Source: Lachnospiraceae bacterium | GTDB taxonomy: Bacteria > Bacillota > Clostridia > Lachnospirales > Lachnospiraceae | Direction: 5' to 3' | Length of the DNA stretch: 14,525 nucleotides | Assembly: GCA_009774615.1 (NCBI GenBank) | Contig: VSOC01000093.1 | Location: 1 to 14,525 of the forward strand | Shown: one piece after another, positions 7,401 through 14,525 of the stretch | Layout: every line of letters begins with the position of its first letter | Position numbering within the stretch: the stretch's first letter is position 1 | Made by a program: the position numbers and the translations under genes | Notes under the pieces: model-generated | Database searches by the model: none | Told to the model about the DNA's origin: nothing | The model's input: only the letters and a program-made list of their open reading frames with translations

Positions 7401-8725
7401 ATACACAGGAAATACGGCGGCGTATCTATACACTGACCGTTTCAGCAATAAATATTTTTATCCAGACAATGCTGATGACGTTTGTCTGGAAGCAGTACTA
7501 TAATCCTTACATTCGTATTCCCTTTTGGACCAAGGGACATTGGTATATTATGACCTTGTACATGGTTGTACTGATGTTTTTTACACATATCTATGGCGGT
7601 TTAAAAATTGGATATTTAAAACGATTTGATGCGTTGCTTTCTCAGATTGTTGCAACAATTTGTGCAAATGTTATCTTTTATATTGAAATCGTATTGCTGG
7701 CTTATCATTTTTTATCCGTTGCTCCGATTTTAGCCGTAACTCTGGCAGATACTATGTTTATCCTGCTCTGGATCAGAATATCGATGAAGCTGTATGAACG
7801 GCTGTTTCCGCCGCATTCCATTCTTCTTATTTATGGAAGGAATAAGGAGGAAGAGGCAAAAAAGAAGATGATGGAACGGAAAGACAAATTCCTGATTATG
7901 GAATGTCTTCACGCAGAAACAGAACAGAAGAAAATTGCCGAAAGACTTTCATGCTGTCATACGGTGATGCTCTGGGACGTTCCTAATGCTATCCGCAATG
8001 AAATATTAAAGGAATGTTACGGACGGCGGATTAGAATTTATACTATGCCAAGTATCTCGGATATTGTCCTTTCCGGCGCGGAAATGATGCATTTTTTTGA
8101 TACGCCATTATTTTTAATCCGGAGCAATGCACTTACGGTTGATCAGATGATAATTAAACGGGTGTTTGATGTTATTGCAGGAATATTGCTGTTATTGCTT
8201 ACTTCGCCGATTTTGCTGCTTACAGCATTATTAATCAAAGCTTATGATAAGGGACCCGTTTTTTATCAGCAGATTCGATGCAGCCTTTTTGGAAAACCAT
8301 TTGCTATCTATAAGTTCAGGAGTATGAATGTCAATGCAGAAAAAGACGGTATTGCCCGTCTGGCACAGAAGAAAGATGACCGGATAACGCCTGTGGGAAA
8401 GATTATTCGGAAACTTCGTATTGATGAACTGCCGCAGTTATTTAATGTAATTAAAGGAGATATGTCCTTTGTCGGCCCGCGTCCGGAACGACCGGAAATT
8501 ATTGAACAATATCGTGAAGAACTGCCTGAATTTCCCTATCGAATGAAGGTAAAAGCCGGGTTGACAGGTTATGCACAGATTTATGGAAAATATAATACGG
8601 TTCCTTATGATAAGCTGAAGCTGGATTTATATTATATCGAACATTATTCCGTATGGATGGATTTAAAACTGCTTCTGCTGACGATTAAGATTGTACTTAC
8701 TCCGGAAAGTACAGAAGGAGTTTAG
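7397..8725 (+). CDS. Polyprenyl-phosphate sugar-1-phosphate transferase (initiating transferase)
   Basis: A 442-residue membrane enzyme that begins repeat-unit synthesis by moving a sugar-1-phosphate from a nucleotide sugar to undecaprenyl phosphate. The N-terminal ~130 residues have about four membrane spans. A Rossmann-like domain with a degenerate glycine loop follows (about 141-235), then the bacterial sugar transferase domain (254-442). That domain has a hydrophobic helix at 258-280, KFRSM at 306-310, the catalytic Asp-Glu pair D343/E344 in RIDELPQ, and GPRPERPE at 360-367. The architecture matches WcaJ/CpsE-type enzymes. I choose a TTG start at 7397: AGAAAGAGG (7381-7389) sits seven bases upstream, and the TTG shares bases with the flippase TGA, suggesting translational coupling. 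A TTG at 7355 would add 14 residues without comparable support. Unlike many clusters, this gene is fifth rather than first. Confidence 0.9.
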   Translation: MNTQEIRRRIYTLTVSAINIFIQTMLMTFVWKQYYNPYIRIPFWTKGHWYIMTLYMVVLMFFTHIYGGLKIGYLKRFDALLSQIVATICANVIFYIEIVLLAYHFLSVAPILAVTLADTMFILLWIRISMKLYERLFPPHSILLIYGRNKEEEAKKKMMERKDKFLIMECLHAETEQKKIAERLSCCHTVMLWDVPNAIRNEILKECYGRRIRIYTMPSISDIVLSGAEMMHFFDTPLFLIRSNALTVDQMIIKRVFDVIAGILLLLLTSPILLLTALLIKAYDKGPVFYQQIRCSLFGKPFAIYKFRSMNVNAEKDGIARLAQKKDDRITPVGKIIRKLRIDELPQLFNVIKGDMSFVGPRPERPEIIEQYREELPEFPYRMKVKAGLTGYAQIYGKYNTVPYDKLKLDLYYIEHYSVWMDLKLLLLTIKIVLTPESTEGV

Positions 8726-8768
8726 GGGGTTAATGCAGAAAAACCAGTGTTGGAGGGAGGATAAAAAG

Positions 8769-9542
8769 ATGCAGAACTGTAAGATCAGTGTTATTATGCC
8801 GGCGTATAACGCAGAAAAAACTATAGATGCAGCGGTAAAATCCGTTATTGGACAAACCTTTCAGCATTGGGAATTACTTATTGTGAATGATTGTTCGACG
8901 GATAGGACAAAAGAAAAGATTTTGGCATGGGCAAAACGTGATCCGAGAATTCATGCTATTGAAAATCCGCAAAATATGGGGGTAGCGCAAACCAGAAATC
9001 AAGGGGTGGAAAGGGCGAATGGAGAATGGATTGCTTTTTTGGACAGTGACGATCTCTGGGAACCGAATAAGCTGGAAATGCAGGTAAAGTGGGTGAAAAA
9101 ATTCCATGCACGGCTGGTATTTACCGGTTCTGCGTTTATTGATAAGGATGGGAAAAGAATCGATTATTGCTTAAATGTTCCCAAAAAAGTAGTGTTCCGG
9201 GAATTGCTAAAGCAAAATATTATTTCCTGCTCGTCTGTGCTGGTGCAGAAGAAATTACTACTTCACTATCCCATGGTCGGAAAAGATATGCATGAGGATT
9301 ATGCCGTGTGGTTAAGTATACTTAAAAATGAGGGAATTTGTGCTTATGGAATCAACCGCCCCCTGCTGATTTACCGCGTCAGCCCAAAATCCAAATCGGG
9401 AAATAAAGGAAAAGCTGCACTTATGCACTGGAGGGTGTATCGGCATATTGGACTTGGATTTATTCCGTCGGTTTATTATTTTTTGTGGTATATGGGGAGA
9501 AATTTGAAGAAATATGGGAGGATTTGGGGAAGGATGAAGTGA
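8769..9542 (+). CDS. GT2-family glycosyltransferase
   Basis: A 257-residue cytosolic family 2 glycosyltransferase. Motifs in order are ISVIMPAYN (6-14), NDCSTD at 40-45, the NMGVAQTRNQG stretch (69-79) and the metal-binding LDSDD at 91-95. The C-terminus is basic and aromatic and may sit against the membrane. It would add a further sugar to the lipid-linked repeat unit. I start it at 8769, where GGAGGGAGG lies eight bases upstream and the first beta strand follows directly. A second in-frame ATG at 8733 sits behind an AGGGGG run and would add 12 residues; both begin with the same eight bases. It is the last gene of the cluster. After it come 126 non-coding bases before the unrelated ATPase genes. 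Confidence 0.88.
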   Translation: MQNCKISVIMPAYNAEKTIDAAVKSVIGQTFQHWELLIVNDCSTDRTKEKILAWAKRDPRIHAIENPQNMGVAQTRNQGVERANGEWIAFLDSDDLWEPNKLEMQVKWVKKFHARLVFTGSAFIDKDGKRIDYCLNVPKKVVFRELLKQNIISCSSVLVQKKLLLHYPMVGKDMHEDYAVWLSILKNEGICAYGINRPLLIYRVSPKSKSGNKGKAALMHWRVYRHIGLGFIPSVYYFLWYMGRNLKKYGRIWGRMK

Positions 9543-9600
9543 GAGGATGCATCTTGTCGATTGTGGTTAAGTAGGTTTTTGATTCAGTATACTTTACGAA

Positions 9601-9631
9601 TTCTGCCAGGGGTAGTAAAATGATGGCAGAA
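9601..9631 (+). other. Perfect 8-bp inverted repeat after the polysaccharide operon
   Basis: TTCTGCCA (9601-9608) and TGGCAGAA (9624-9631) can form an eight-pair stem with a 15-base loop. It lies between the last glycosyltransferase and the first ATPase gene, where a terminator would be expected. No T run follows, so it is not a standard intrinsic terminator. It could be an operator or an RNA hairpin. I see no convincing promoter in this gap: TATACT at 9588-9593 lacks a good -35. Confidence 0.4.
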
Positions 9632-9668
9632 GCTTGTTTGGAAAGTATCAGATAAAGGGAGATTTTCG

Positions 9669-11375
9669 ATGAGGTTTAAAAAAAAGCTACCGGTAGGCAT
9701 AGATAATTTTGAGGAAATTCGTACAGAAAATTTTTATTATGTCGATAAGACAGGGTTTATTGGTGAATTATTAAATCATTGGGGCAAAGTTAATTTATTT
9801 ACCCGGCCGCGCAGGTTTGGAAAGTCCCTGAATATGAACATGCTGAATTATTTTTTTTCCTATGGCTGCAATCCTGACCTTTTTACTGGATTAAAGATTG
9901 CTGAGGATACGGAACTTTGTGAGAAATATATGGGGAAGTTTCCGGTTATTTCCATTACATTAAAGGGAATAAGTTCCGGGAAATATGAAACTGCACGGGC
10001 ATTACTCTGTGCAGTTATTGGACGTGAAGCATTGCGGTTTCAGTTTTTAGCGGAAAGCCCACAGCTTACGGATAAAGAAAAACAGCAATATGCCCGTCTG
10101 ACAACCATAGGCCAAAATGAACAGCCAGGATTTATTATGACGGATGATGTACTAGAAGACAGTCTGCTGACCTTATCACAGCTTTTAAGGAAGCATTATC
10201 ACCAAAAAGTAATTCTTTTAATCGATGAATACGATGTCCCTCTGGATAAAGCACAGCAATTTCATTACTATGAGGAAATGCTCCATCTGCTCCGAAACCT
10301 GCTGGGACAGGTATTAAAAGGCAACGACAGCCTTTATTTTGCAGTATTGACAGGATGTCTTCGTATCGCAAAGGAGAGTATTTTTACAGGATTGAATAAT
10401 TTTCTTGTTTTTTCTATTACGGATGTCCAATATGATGAATACTTTGGATTTTTAGATAAAGAAGTAAAAGCTATGCTGGAATTTTATGGCGTAGAAGATA
10501 AATATCAATTAATCAAAGAATGGTATGATGGTTATCGCATGGGAAATGCTGAGTTGTATTGTCCCTGGGATGTCATCAATTACTGTTCCAAATTAATAAT
10601 AGAACCCAATTCGCAGCCAAAAGCGTTTTGGATAAATACAAGTGGAAATACAATTATCAAAAAATTCCTCGCTACAGCCAAAACAAAAACAAAAAGGGAA
10701 CTGGAAGAATTAATTAACGGCGAATTCGTGACAAAAAAAATCAATCATGAATTAAATTATCGGGACTTGTATCAGAATCCGGAGAATTTTTGGAGTATGC
10801 TTTTTGCCACAGGCTATTTAACGCAGAGGGGTGAAGCTGAAGATGAAATTTATCACCTGGCAATCCCCAATCTTGAAATCCGTAAACTCTTTATTGATCA
10901 AATTTTGGAATGGTTTCAAAAAGAAGCCAGAAAAAATATCGTAGAATTAGATGCATTTTGTTCTGCGTTTTCCAATGCAGATGTTAAAACGGCAGAAAAA
11001 TTATTTAATTCATATTTGCAGAAAACCATTAGTATTCGCGATACTAGTGTAAGAAAAGAAAAAAAAGAAAATTTTTATCATGGAATATTGTTGGGACTGT
11101 TAAGTCATCGTGAAGATTGGAGTATTTACTCTAATGCAGAATCTGGAGAAGGATTCAGCGATATTCTCATTGAGATAGAATCTAAGTTAATTGGAATTAT
11201 TATTGAGGTAAAATATCCTGATAAAGAAAATCTTGAAGCAGGATGCCAAAAGGCCCTTAAACAGATTGAACTTATGAATTATGCAGAAAAACTGCGGCAG
11301 GATGGAATGATAACCATTCTTAAATATGGAATTGCCTGCTATAAGAAAGGGTGTAAAATAGAGTTGGGGCACTAA
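9669..11375 (+). CDS. AAA-ATPase-like protein with C-terminal PD-(D/E)XK nuclease-like domain
   Basis: A 568-residue cytosolic protein of the large, uncharacterised AAA-ATPase-like/DUF1703 family common in gut Clostridia and Bacteroides. It opens with the family's N-terminal signature (NFYYVDK near 21-27). The Walker A region is the family's unusual RPRRFGKS at 46-53, and Walker B is IDEYD at 185-189. The C-terminal ~90 residues carry a PD-(D/E)XK-like core: GFSD with D498, then E513-V-K515. Both active sites appear intact. The biochemical role is unknown; ATP-dependent nucleic-acid handling, defence or selfish-element maintenance have all been considered for such proteins, and I infer none specifically. 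The ATG follows AAAGGGAG at suitable spacing. It is the first of three consecutive relatives, 62 bases before the next. Confidence 0.87.
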   Translation: MRFKKKLPVGIDNFEEIRTENFYYVDKTGFIGELLNHWGKVNLFTRPRRFGKSLNMNMLNYFFSYGCNPDLFTGLKIAEDTELCEKYMGKFPVISITLKGISSGKYETARALLCAVIGREALRFQFLAESPQLTDKEKQQYARLTTIGQNEQPGFIMTDDVLEDSLLTLSQLLRKHYHQKVILLIDEYDVPLDKAQQFHYYEEMLHLLRNLLGQVLKGNDSLYFAVLTGCLRIAKESIFTGLNNFLVFSITDVQYDEYFGFLDKEVKAMLEFYGVEDKYQLIKEWYDGYRMGNAELYCPWDVINYCSKLIIEPNSQPKAFWINTSGNTIIKKFLATAKTKTKRELEELINGEFVTKKINHELNYRDLYQNPENFWSMLFATGYLTQRGEAEDEIYHLAIPNLEIRKLFIDQILEWFQKEARKNIVELDAFCSAFSNADVKTAEKLFNSYLQKTISIRDTSVRKEKKENFYHGILLGLLSHREDWSIYSNAESGEGFSDILIEIESKLIGIIIEVKYPDKENLEAGCQKALKQIELMNYAEKLRQDGMITILKYGIACYKKGCKIELGH

Positions 11376-11408
11376 TTATGTCCTGATGGTTTATGGGCAT
11401 TTAAGGTA

Positions 11409-11431
11409 ATCGAAAAAGGAAAGGGGGATAT
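11409..11431 (+). repeat. Leader repeat shared with the ATPase remnant
   Basis: This stretch before the second ATPase gene shares its first 13 bases, ATCGAAAAAGGAA, with 14231-14243. It then continues with a purine-rich run and GATAT as at 14251, with a two-base gap. It contains the gene's ribosome binding site. The copy after the third ATPase marks the 5' edge of the decayed gene. Confidence 0.6.
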
Positions 11432-11437
11432 GAATCA

Positions 11438-12610
11438 ATGCCAAAAGTTTTTAATGTCAATGGTGCCTGTAAGTCGTCAAAGCATTATATGGTTAATTTG
11501 AAGTCCAGATTGCAGGAAATTAAAATGATGATAGATGACGGAGAATATTTTACCATTCATAAAGCAAGGCAGTATGGAAAAACAACCATTCTCCATGCAC
11601 TTGCAGATTTCCTGAAAGAAAACTATGTAGTTATAAGTTTGGATTTTCAGAAAATGAGTTCCTCGGATTTTTCTGATGAATCAGCATTTGTTAATGGCTT
11701 GGCAAGGGAAATTAGTAAAGTAATCCGACGAATGGAACAGGTAATTCCACATGAAGTAAAAATACAATTAAATAATTTGGCAGACAAGCAGGATGGATGT
11801 AGCAAATTGGCAGAGATTTTTGATTATTTCAGTATGTGGTGTGAGGAATCCTGTAAACCGATTGTTTTAATGATTGATGAAGTAGATACAGCTGCGAATA
11901 ATCAGGTGTTTCTTGATTTTCTTGCACAACTCAGGGCATATTACCTTGAACGAGATATCATTCCTACTTTCCAATCCGTAATTCTGGCGGGAGTATATGA
12001 TATAAGAAATATCCGAAGAAAACTTAGAACAGAAAAAGACCACAAAACGAATAGTCCATGGAATATTGCGGCAGATTTTTTAGTGGATATGAATTTTTCA
12101 GCAGGGGATATTGCAGGAATGCTGCAGCTCTATGAGGATGATTACCAGACGGGTATGGATGTCCATAAAATGGCGGAACTTCTTTATGACTATACATCAG
12201 GTTATCCATACCTTGTATCCCGATTATGTAAATTTATGGATGAACGTATTACGGGAAAGAAGGGTTTTTCAGACAGAAGCAGTGCCTGGACAAAAGAGGG
12301 ATTTTTAGATGCCTTAAAACTTTTGCTTGATGAAACAAATCCATTGTATCAATCATTGAAAGGTAAATTGGAGGATTATCCCGAATTGAGGAGGCTATTA
12401 TATGACCTTCTTTTTACAGGAAAACCCGTACCTTACACAGCAATGAATGATGCAATTGAAGTTGCATCTATGTTTGGATTTATAAAAAACGTAAAGGGGA
12501 CGGCAGTTATTTCTAACCGGATTTTTGAAACGGTATTGTATAATTGGTTTATGTCAGAAGAATATGGAAGTAACAAAATTAATAGCAATAATGAAGCGGT
12601 GCCGAAATAG
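11438..12610 (+). CDS. AAA-like ATPase, apparently lacking the C-terminal domain of its family
   Basis: A 390-residue AAA-like protein from a different subfamily than its two neighbours. Walker A is ARQYGKTT at 43-50 and Walker B is MIDEVD at 145-150. A central block with SVILAGVYDIRNI follows, then a helical region ending in an RIFETVLYNWF segment near 365. From memory, related clostridial proteins run to roughly 500 or more residues, with a further C-terminal domain holding an E-x-K nuclease-like motif. This one ends soon after residue 370 with an unrelated polar tail (NSNNEAVPK), so it looks truncated. A block resembling the missing part lies in the remnant after 14300. The ATG has AAAGGGGG about ten bases upstream. 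Its TAG forms part of the ribosome binding site of the next gene, so the two are probably co-translated. The ATPase core looks intact. Confidence 0.8.
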   Translation: MPKVFNVNGACKSSKHYMVNLKSRLQEIKMMIDDGEYFTIHKARQYGKTTILHALADFLKENYVVISLDFQKMSSSDFSDESAFVNGLAREISKVIRRMEQVIPHEVKIQLNNLADKQDGCSKLAEIFDYFSMWCEESCKPIVLMIDEVDTAANNQVFLDFLAQLRAYYLERDIIPTFQSVILAGVYDIRNIRRKLRTEKDHKTNSPWNIAADFLVDMNFSAGDIAGMLQLYEDDYQTGMDVHKMAELLYDYTSGYPYLVSRLCKFMDERITGKKGFSDRSSAWTKEGFLDALKLLLDETNPLYQSLKGKLEDYPELRRLLYDLLFTGKPVPYTAMNDAIEVASMFGFIKNVKGTAVISNRIFETVLYNWFMSEEYGSNKINSNNEAVPK

Positions 12611-12623
12611 GAGAGCAATAATG
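12584..12623 (+). repeat. 10-bp direct repeat spanning the junction of the second and third ATPase genes
   Basis: AGCAATAATG occurs at 12584-12593 and again at 12614-12623, exactly 30 bases apart. The first copy lies in the odd polar tail of the truncated ATPase; the second contains the start codon of the third ATPase. It may be a footprint of the recombination that replaced the former 3' end, or chance in AT-rich DNA. Confidence 0.5.
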
Positions 12624-14231
12624 GGATTGTTTTTGAACAGTAAATTGCCTTATGAGCAATATAAATCCAGTAAAACAGCAAAATATTATGTAGATAAATC
12701 CGAGTTGCTTGTTGAATTATTTGATAGTATTGGCACGGAAAGTCCTTATATCTGCATTACCAGGCCAAGACGATTTGGCAAATCTATGGCGGCCAATATG
12801 ATTGCTGCTTTCTTTGGAAAAGGGGCGGAGGCAGAGCATTTATTCTGTGATCTTGTTGTAGCAAAAAATGAAGATTTTAAAAAGCATTTAAACCATCATA
12901 ATGTAATTTATATTGACTTTAGTATTGAACCAGAATGTTGTTCTTCCTATCATTCCTACATTATGCGGATTTTAGACGGAATAAAGACCGAACTTTGGGA
13001 AGCATATTCTGAACTTTCTCTGAATCAGGTGCAGTCCCTTTGGGATATTTTGGCTGTTATCTGTCAAAAGACGGGGGACAAGTTCATCTTTGTTATTGAT
13101 GAATGGGATGCACCTTTTCACTTGTCCTATATTACAGAACAGGAGCAGCAGGCTTATTTGCGGATGCTTCGCTCACTTTTAAAAGGACAGGCTTATGTTG
13201 AATTAGCATATATGACAGGAATCCTTCCCATTGCTAAGTATTCGGATGGTTCAGAATTAAATATGTTTTTAGAGTATTCCATGGCTTTATCTGAAAAATA
13301 CAGCAGATATTTTGGCTTTCTGGATGCAGAAGTAGATTTTCTTTTTGAAATTTATAAGAATATAACGTCCGAGCCGAGAATAACACGGGATGATTTGCGG
13401 ATTTGGTATGATGGATATTATACGGCATCGGAACAGCGAATTTATAATCCTCGTTCCATTGTGTCTGCATTAAAGGATAACCAGCTTCGCAATTATTGGA
13501 CGAGTTCAGGAACGTATGATTCTATTTTTGGATATATAAAAGATAATATAGAAGATGTGCAGGACGATTTGGCTCTTATGTTTGCAGGAGAAGCTGTTTC
13601 AGCAGATGTTATGGAATATGCTGCTTCAAATATGCAATTAACCACAAAAGATGAGATTTATTCGGCAATGGTAGTTTATGGGCTTTTAACTTATCATGAT
13701 GGCTGTGTATTAATTCCTAATAAAGAATTAATGAAGAGTTATGCGGCAATGATGAAAAAAGAAATATCTCTAGGTTATATTTACCAACTGGCTAATGCTT
13801 CCAACCAGATGCTAAAGGCTACATTGACAGGTGATACCTCCAAAATGATTGAAATTCTTGAATATGCCCATAATACGGAATTGCCTATTCTTTCTTATAA
13901 CAGTGAAATTGAATTAGCGGCAATAGTTAATCTTGTATATCTTTCTGCCCGTGATCAGTATCATATGGAAAGAGAGGATAAGGCCGGGGAAGGTTATGTA
14001 GATTTTATCTTTTATCCGGTCAGGAAGAATGCAGATGGAATTATCCTGGAACTGAAAGTTGATGCATCACCAGAAGAAGCTATTGAACAGATTAAGGAAA
14101 AGAAGTACAGCTTACGTTTTAAGGGAAAACTTGGAGAAACACCGAAGTATACGGGGCGAATTTTAGCGGTTGGAATTAGTTATAACAGGAAGACGAAAAG
14201 GCATTATTGTAAGGTGGAGGTTTTGATGTGA
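12621..14231 (+). CDS. AAA-ATPase-like protein with C-terminal PD-(D/E)XK nuclease-like domain (second copy type)
   Basis: A 536-residue relative of the first ATPase gene with the same layout. It has the KYYVDKS signature at 21-27, Walker A-like RPRRFGKS at 48-55, Walker B IDEWD at 159-163, and a WYDGYY motif in the middle that parallels WYDGYR in the first gene. The C-terminal nuclease-like core is GYVD with D461, then E477-L-K479. Outside these motifs the two differ widely, so they are separate family members rather than a recent duplicate. The start at 12621 has AGGAGA six bases upstream, made partly from the previous gene's stop codon. Upstream in-frame ATGs at 12525 and 12591 fall inside that gene and lack such a site. 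Its TGA touches the first base of a decayed ATPase copy. Function is unknown, but it looks intact. Confidence 0.86.
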   Translation: MGLFLNSKLPYEQYKSSKTAKYYVDKSELLVELFDSIGTESPYICITRPRRFGKSMAANMIAAFFGKGAEAEHLFCDLVVAKNEDFKKHLNHHNVIYIDFSIEPECCSSYHSYIMRILDGIKTELWEAYSELSLNQVQSLWDILAVICQKTGDKFIFVIDEWDAPFHLSYITEQEQQAYLRMLRSLLKGQAYVELAYMTGILPIAKYSDGSELNMFLEYSMALSEKYSRYFGFLDAEVDFLFEIYKNITSEPRITRDDLRIWYDGYYTASEQRIYNPRSIVSALKDNQLRNYWTSSGTYDSIFGYIKDNIEDVQDDLALMFAGEAVSADVMEYAASNMQLTTKDEIYSAMVVYGLLTYHDGCVLIPNKELMKSYAAMMKKEISLGYIYQLANASNQMLKATLTGDTSKMIEILEYAHNTELPILSYNSEIELAAIVNLVYLSARDQYHMEREDKAGEGYVDFIFYPVRKNADGIILELKVDASPEEAIEQIKEKKYSLRFKGKLGETPKYTGRILAVGISYNRKTKRHYCKVEVLM

Positions 14232-14525
14232 TCGAAAAAGGAAGAGGATATATAATTCCGACTATTCAATCCATGATTCTGGCAGGAGTGTATGCTATAT
14301 GAGAACAATTACCAGACAAAAACATAAATATCATGAAGATTCTAGAGAAGTTTGTGGAAAGTTTTGATGAAGTTATAATTGAAATGAAGGCATGGCGCGA
14401 TAGTGCATATCATGAACGCAGATAAGCGCAATTTTGCACTTATCTGGATTATTTTTATTTGAATAAAGGATATATATACAGTTTTAATTCTAACAAAAAG
14501 GGAAATTGGCATGAACGATATTTTC
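14232..14525 (+). pseudogene. Decayed remnant of an AAA-like ATPase gene (same family as the second ATPase)
   Basis: No intact gene lies here, but one frame reads as fragments of the truncated ATPase's family. Just before it, 14231-14251 repeats the leader found before that ATPase. Codons from 14255 give IPTIQSMILAGVYAI, matching IPTFQSVILAGVYDI of that protein, and end at TGA (14300-14302). The same frame continues with NIMKILEKFVESFDE, then VIIEMKAWR with an E-x-K nuclease-like motif, a TAA, then YLDYFYLNKGY. After about 14500 a one-base shift gives EIGMNDIF. These later blocks resemble, from memory, the C-terminal domain usual in the family and absent from the truncated gene. At least two stops, internal deletions and a frameshift show that it is dead. 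It may continue past the window. Confidence 0.7.
14419..14457 (+). terminator. Terminator-like hairpin inside the ATPase remnant
   Basis: CAGATAAGCGCA (14419-14430) pairs with TGCACTTATCTG (14435-14446) over a four-base loop. Eleven of twelve positions match, and GATTATTTTTATTT follows. This could end transcripts from the ATPase genes. The stem is rather AT-rich and the T run is interrupted. Confidence 0.5.

Noticed and set aside
9543..9668. A promoter for the first ATPase gene using TATACT at 9588-9593
   Set aside because: No acceptable -35 element lies 16-18 bases upstream, so I did not annotate it.
14511..14525. An ATG with AAAGGGA upstream that could start a new gene at the window edge
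   Set aside because: In that frame EIGMNDIF continues the C-terminal block of the decayed ATPase after a one-base shift, so it is more likely remnant sequence. Five codons are too few to decide otherwise.

Overview
The window looks like a piece of a low-GC Firmicutes chromosome, most likely a gut-type Clostridia (Lachnospiraceae-like). The evidence is the AT-rich coding sequence, strong AGGAGG-type ribosome binding sites, sigma-A type promoters, and tandem AAA-ATPase-like/PD-(D/E)XK proteins of a kind that is heavily expanded in those bacteria. The assignment is an inference from style, not from a marker gene.

Region 1 (12-1762, minus strand) is a compact three-gene operon. A good promoter (TTGCCA-17-TATGAT) drives a 308-aa RelA/SpoT-type nucleotidyltransferase, followed by two small overlapping genes of 83 and 172 aa that I do not recognise. 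The layout resembles an alarmone-synthetase toxin-antitoxin or abortive-infection module, but this is only a hypothesis.

Region 2 (1940-9542, plus strand) is a compact Wzx/Wzy-type cell-surface polysaccharide cluster behind an extended -10 promoter (TTGCAA-17-TATAAT). In order it encodes a GT2-GT4 double glycosyltransferase, a Wzy-like polymerase, a GT2 glycosyltransferase, a Wzx-like flippase, a membrane polyprenyl-phosphate sugar-1-phosphate transferase, and a second GT2 glycosyltransferase. The set could start a lipid-linked repeat unit, extend it, flip it and polymerise it. No chain-length regulator, tyrosine kinase or nucleotide-sugar enzyme is in the window. The double glycosyltransferase carries the relic of an independent second start at the fusion point, one A short of restoring two overlapping genes.

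Region 3 (9669-14525, plus strand) holds three consecutive AAA-ATPase-like genes and a decayed fourth copy. The first and third have an ATPase domain plus a C-terminal PD-(D/E)XK nuclease-like domain. The middle one appears to have lost its C-terminal part. After the third gene lies an in-frame but stop-interrupted remnant of the middle gene's family. It keeps that gene's leader, a central block and a C-terminal nuclease-like block, and it carries a terminator-like hairpin. This is accessory, rearranging DNA.
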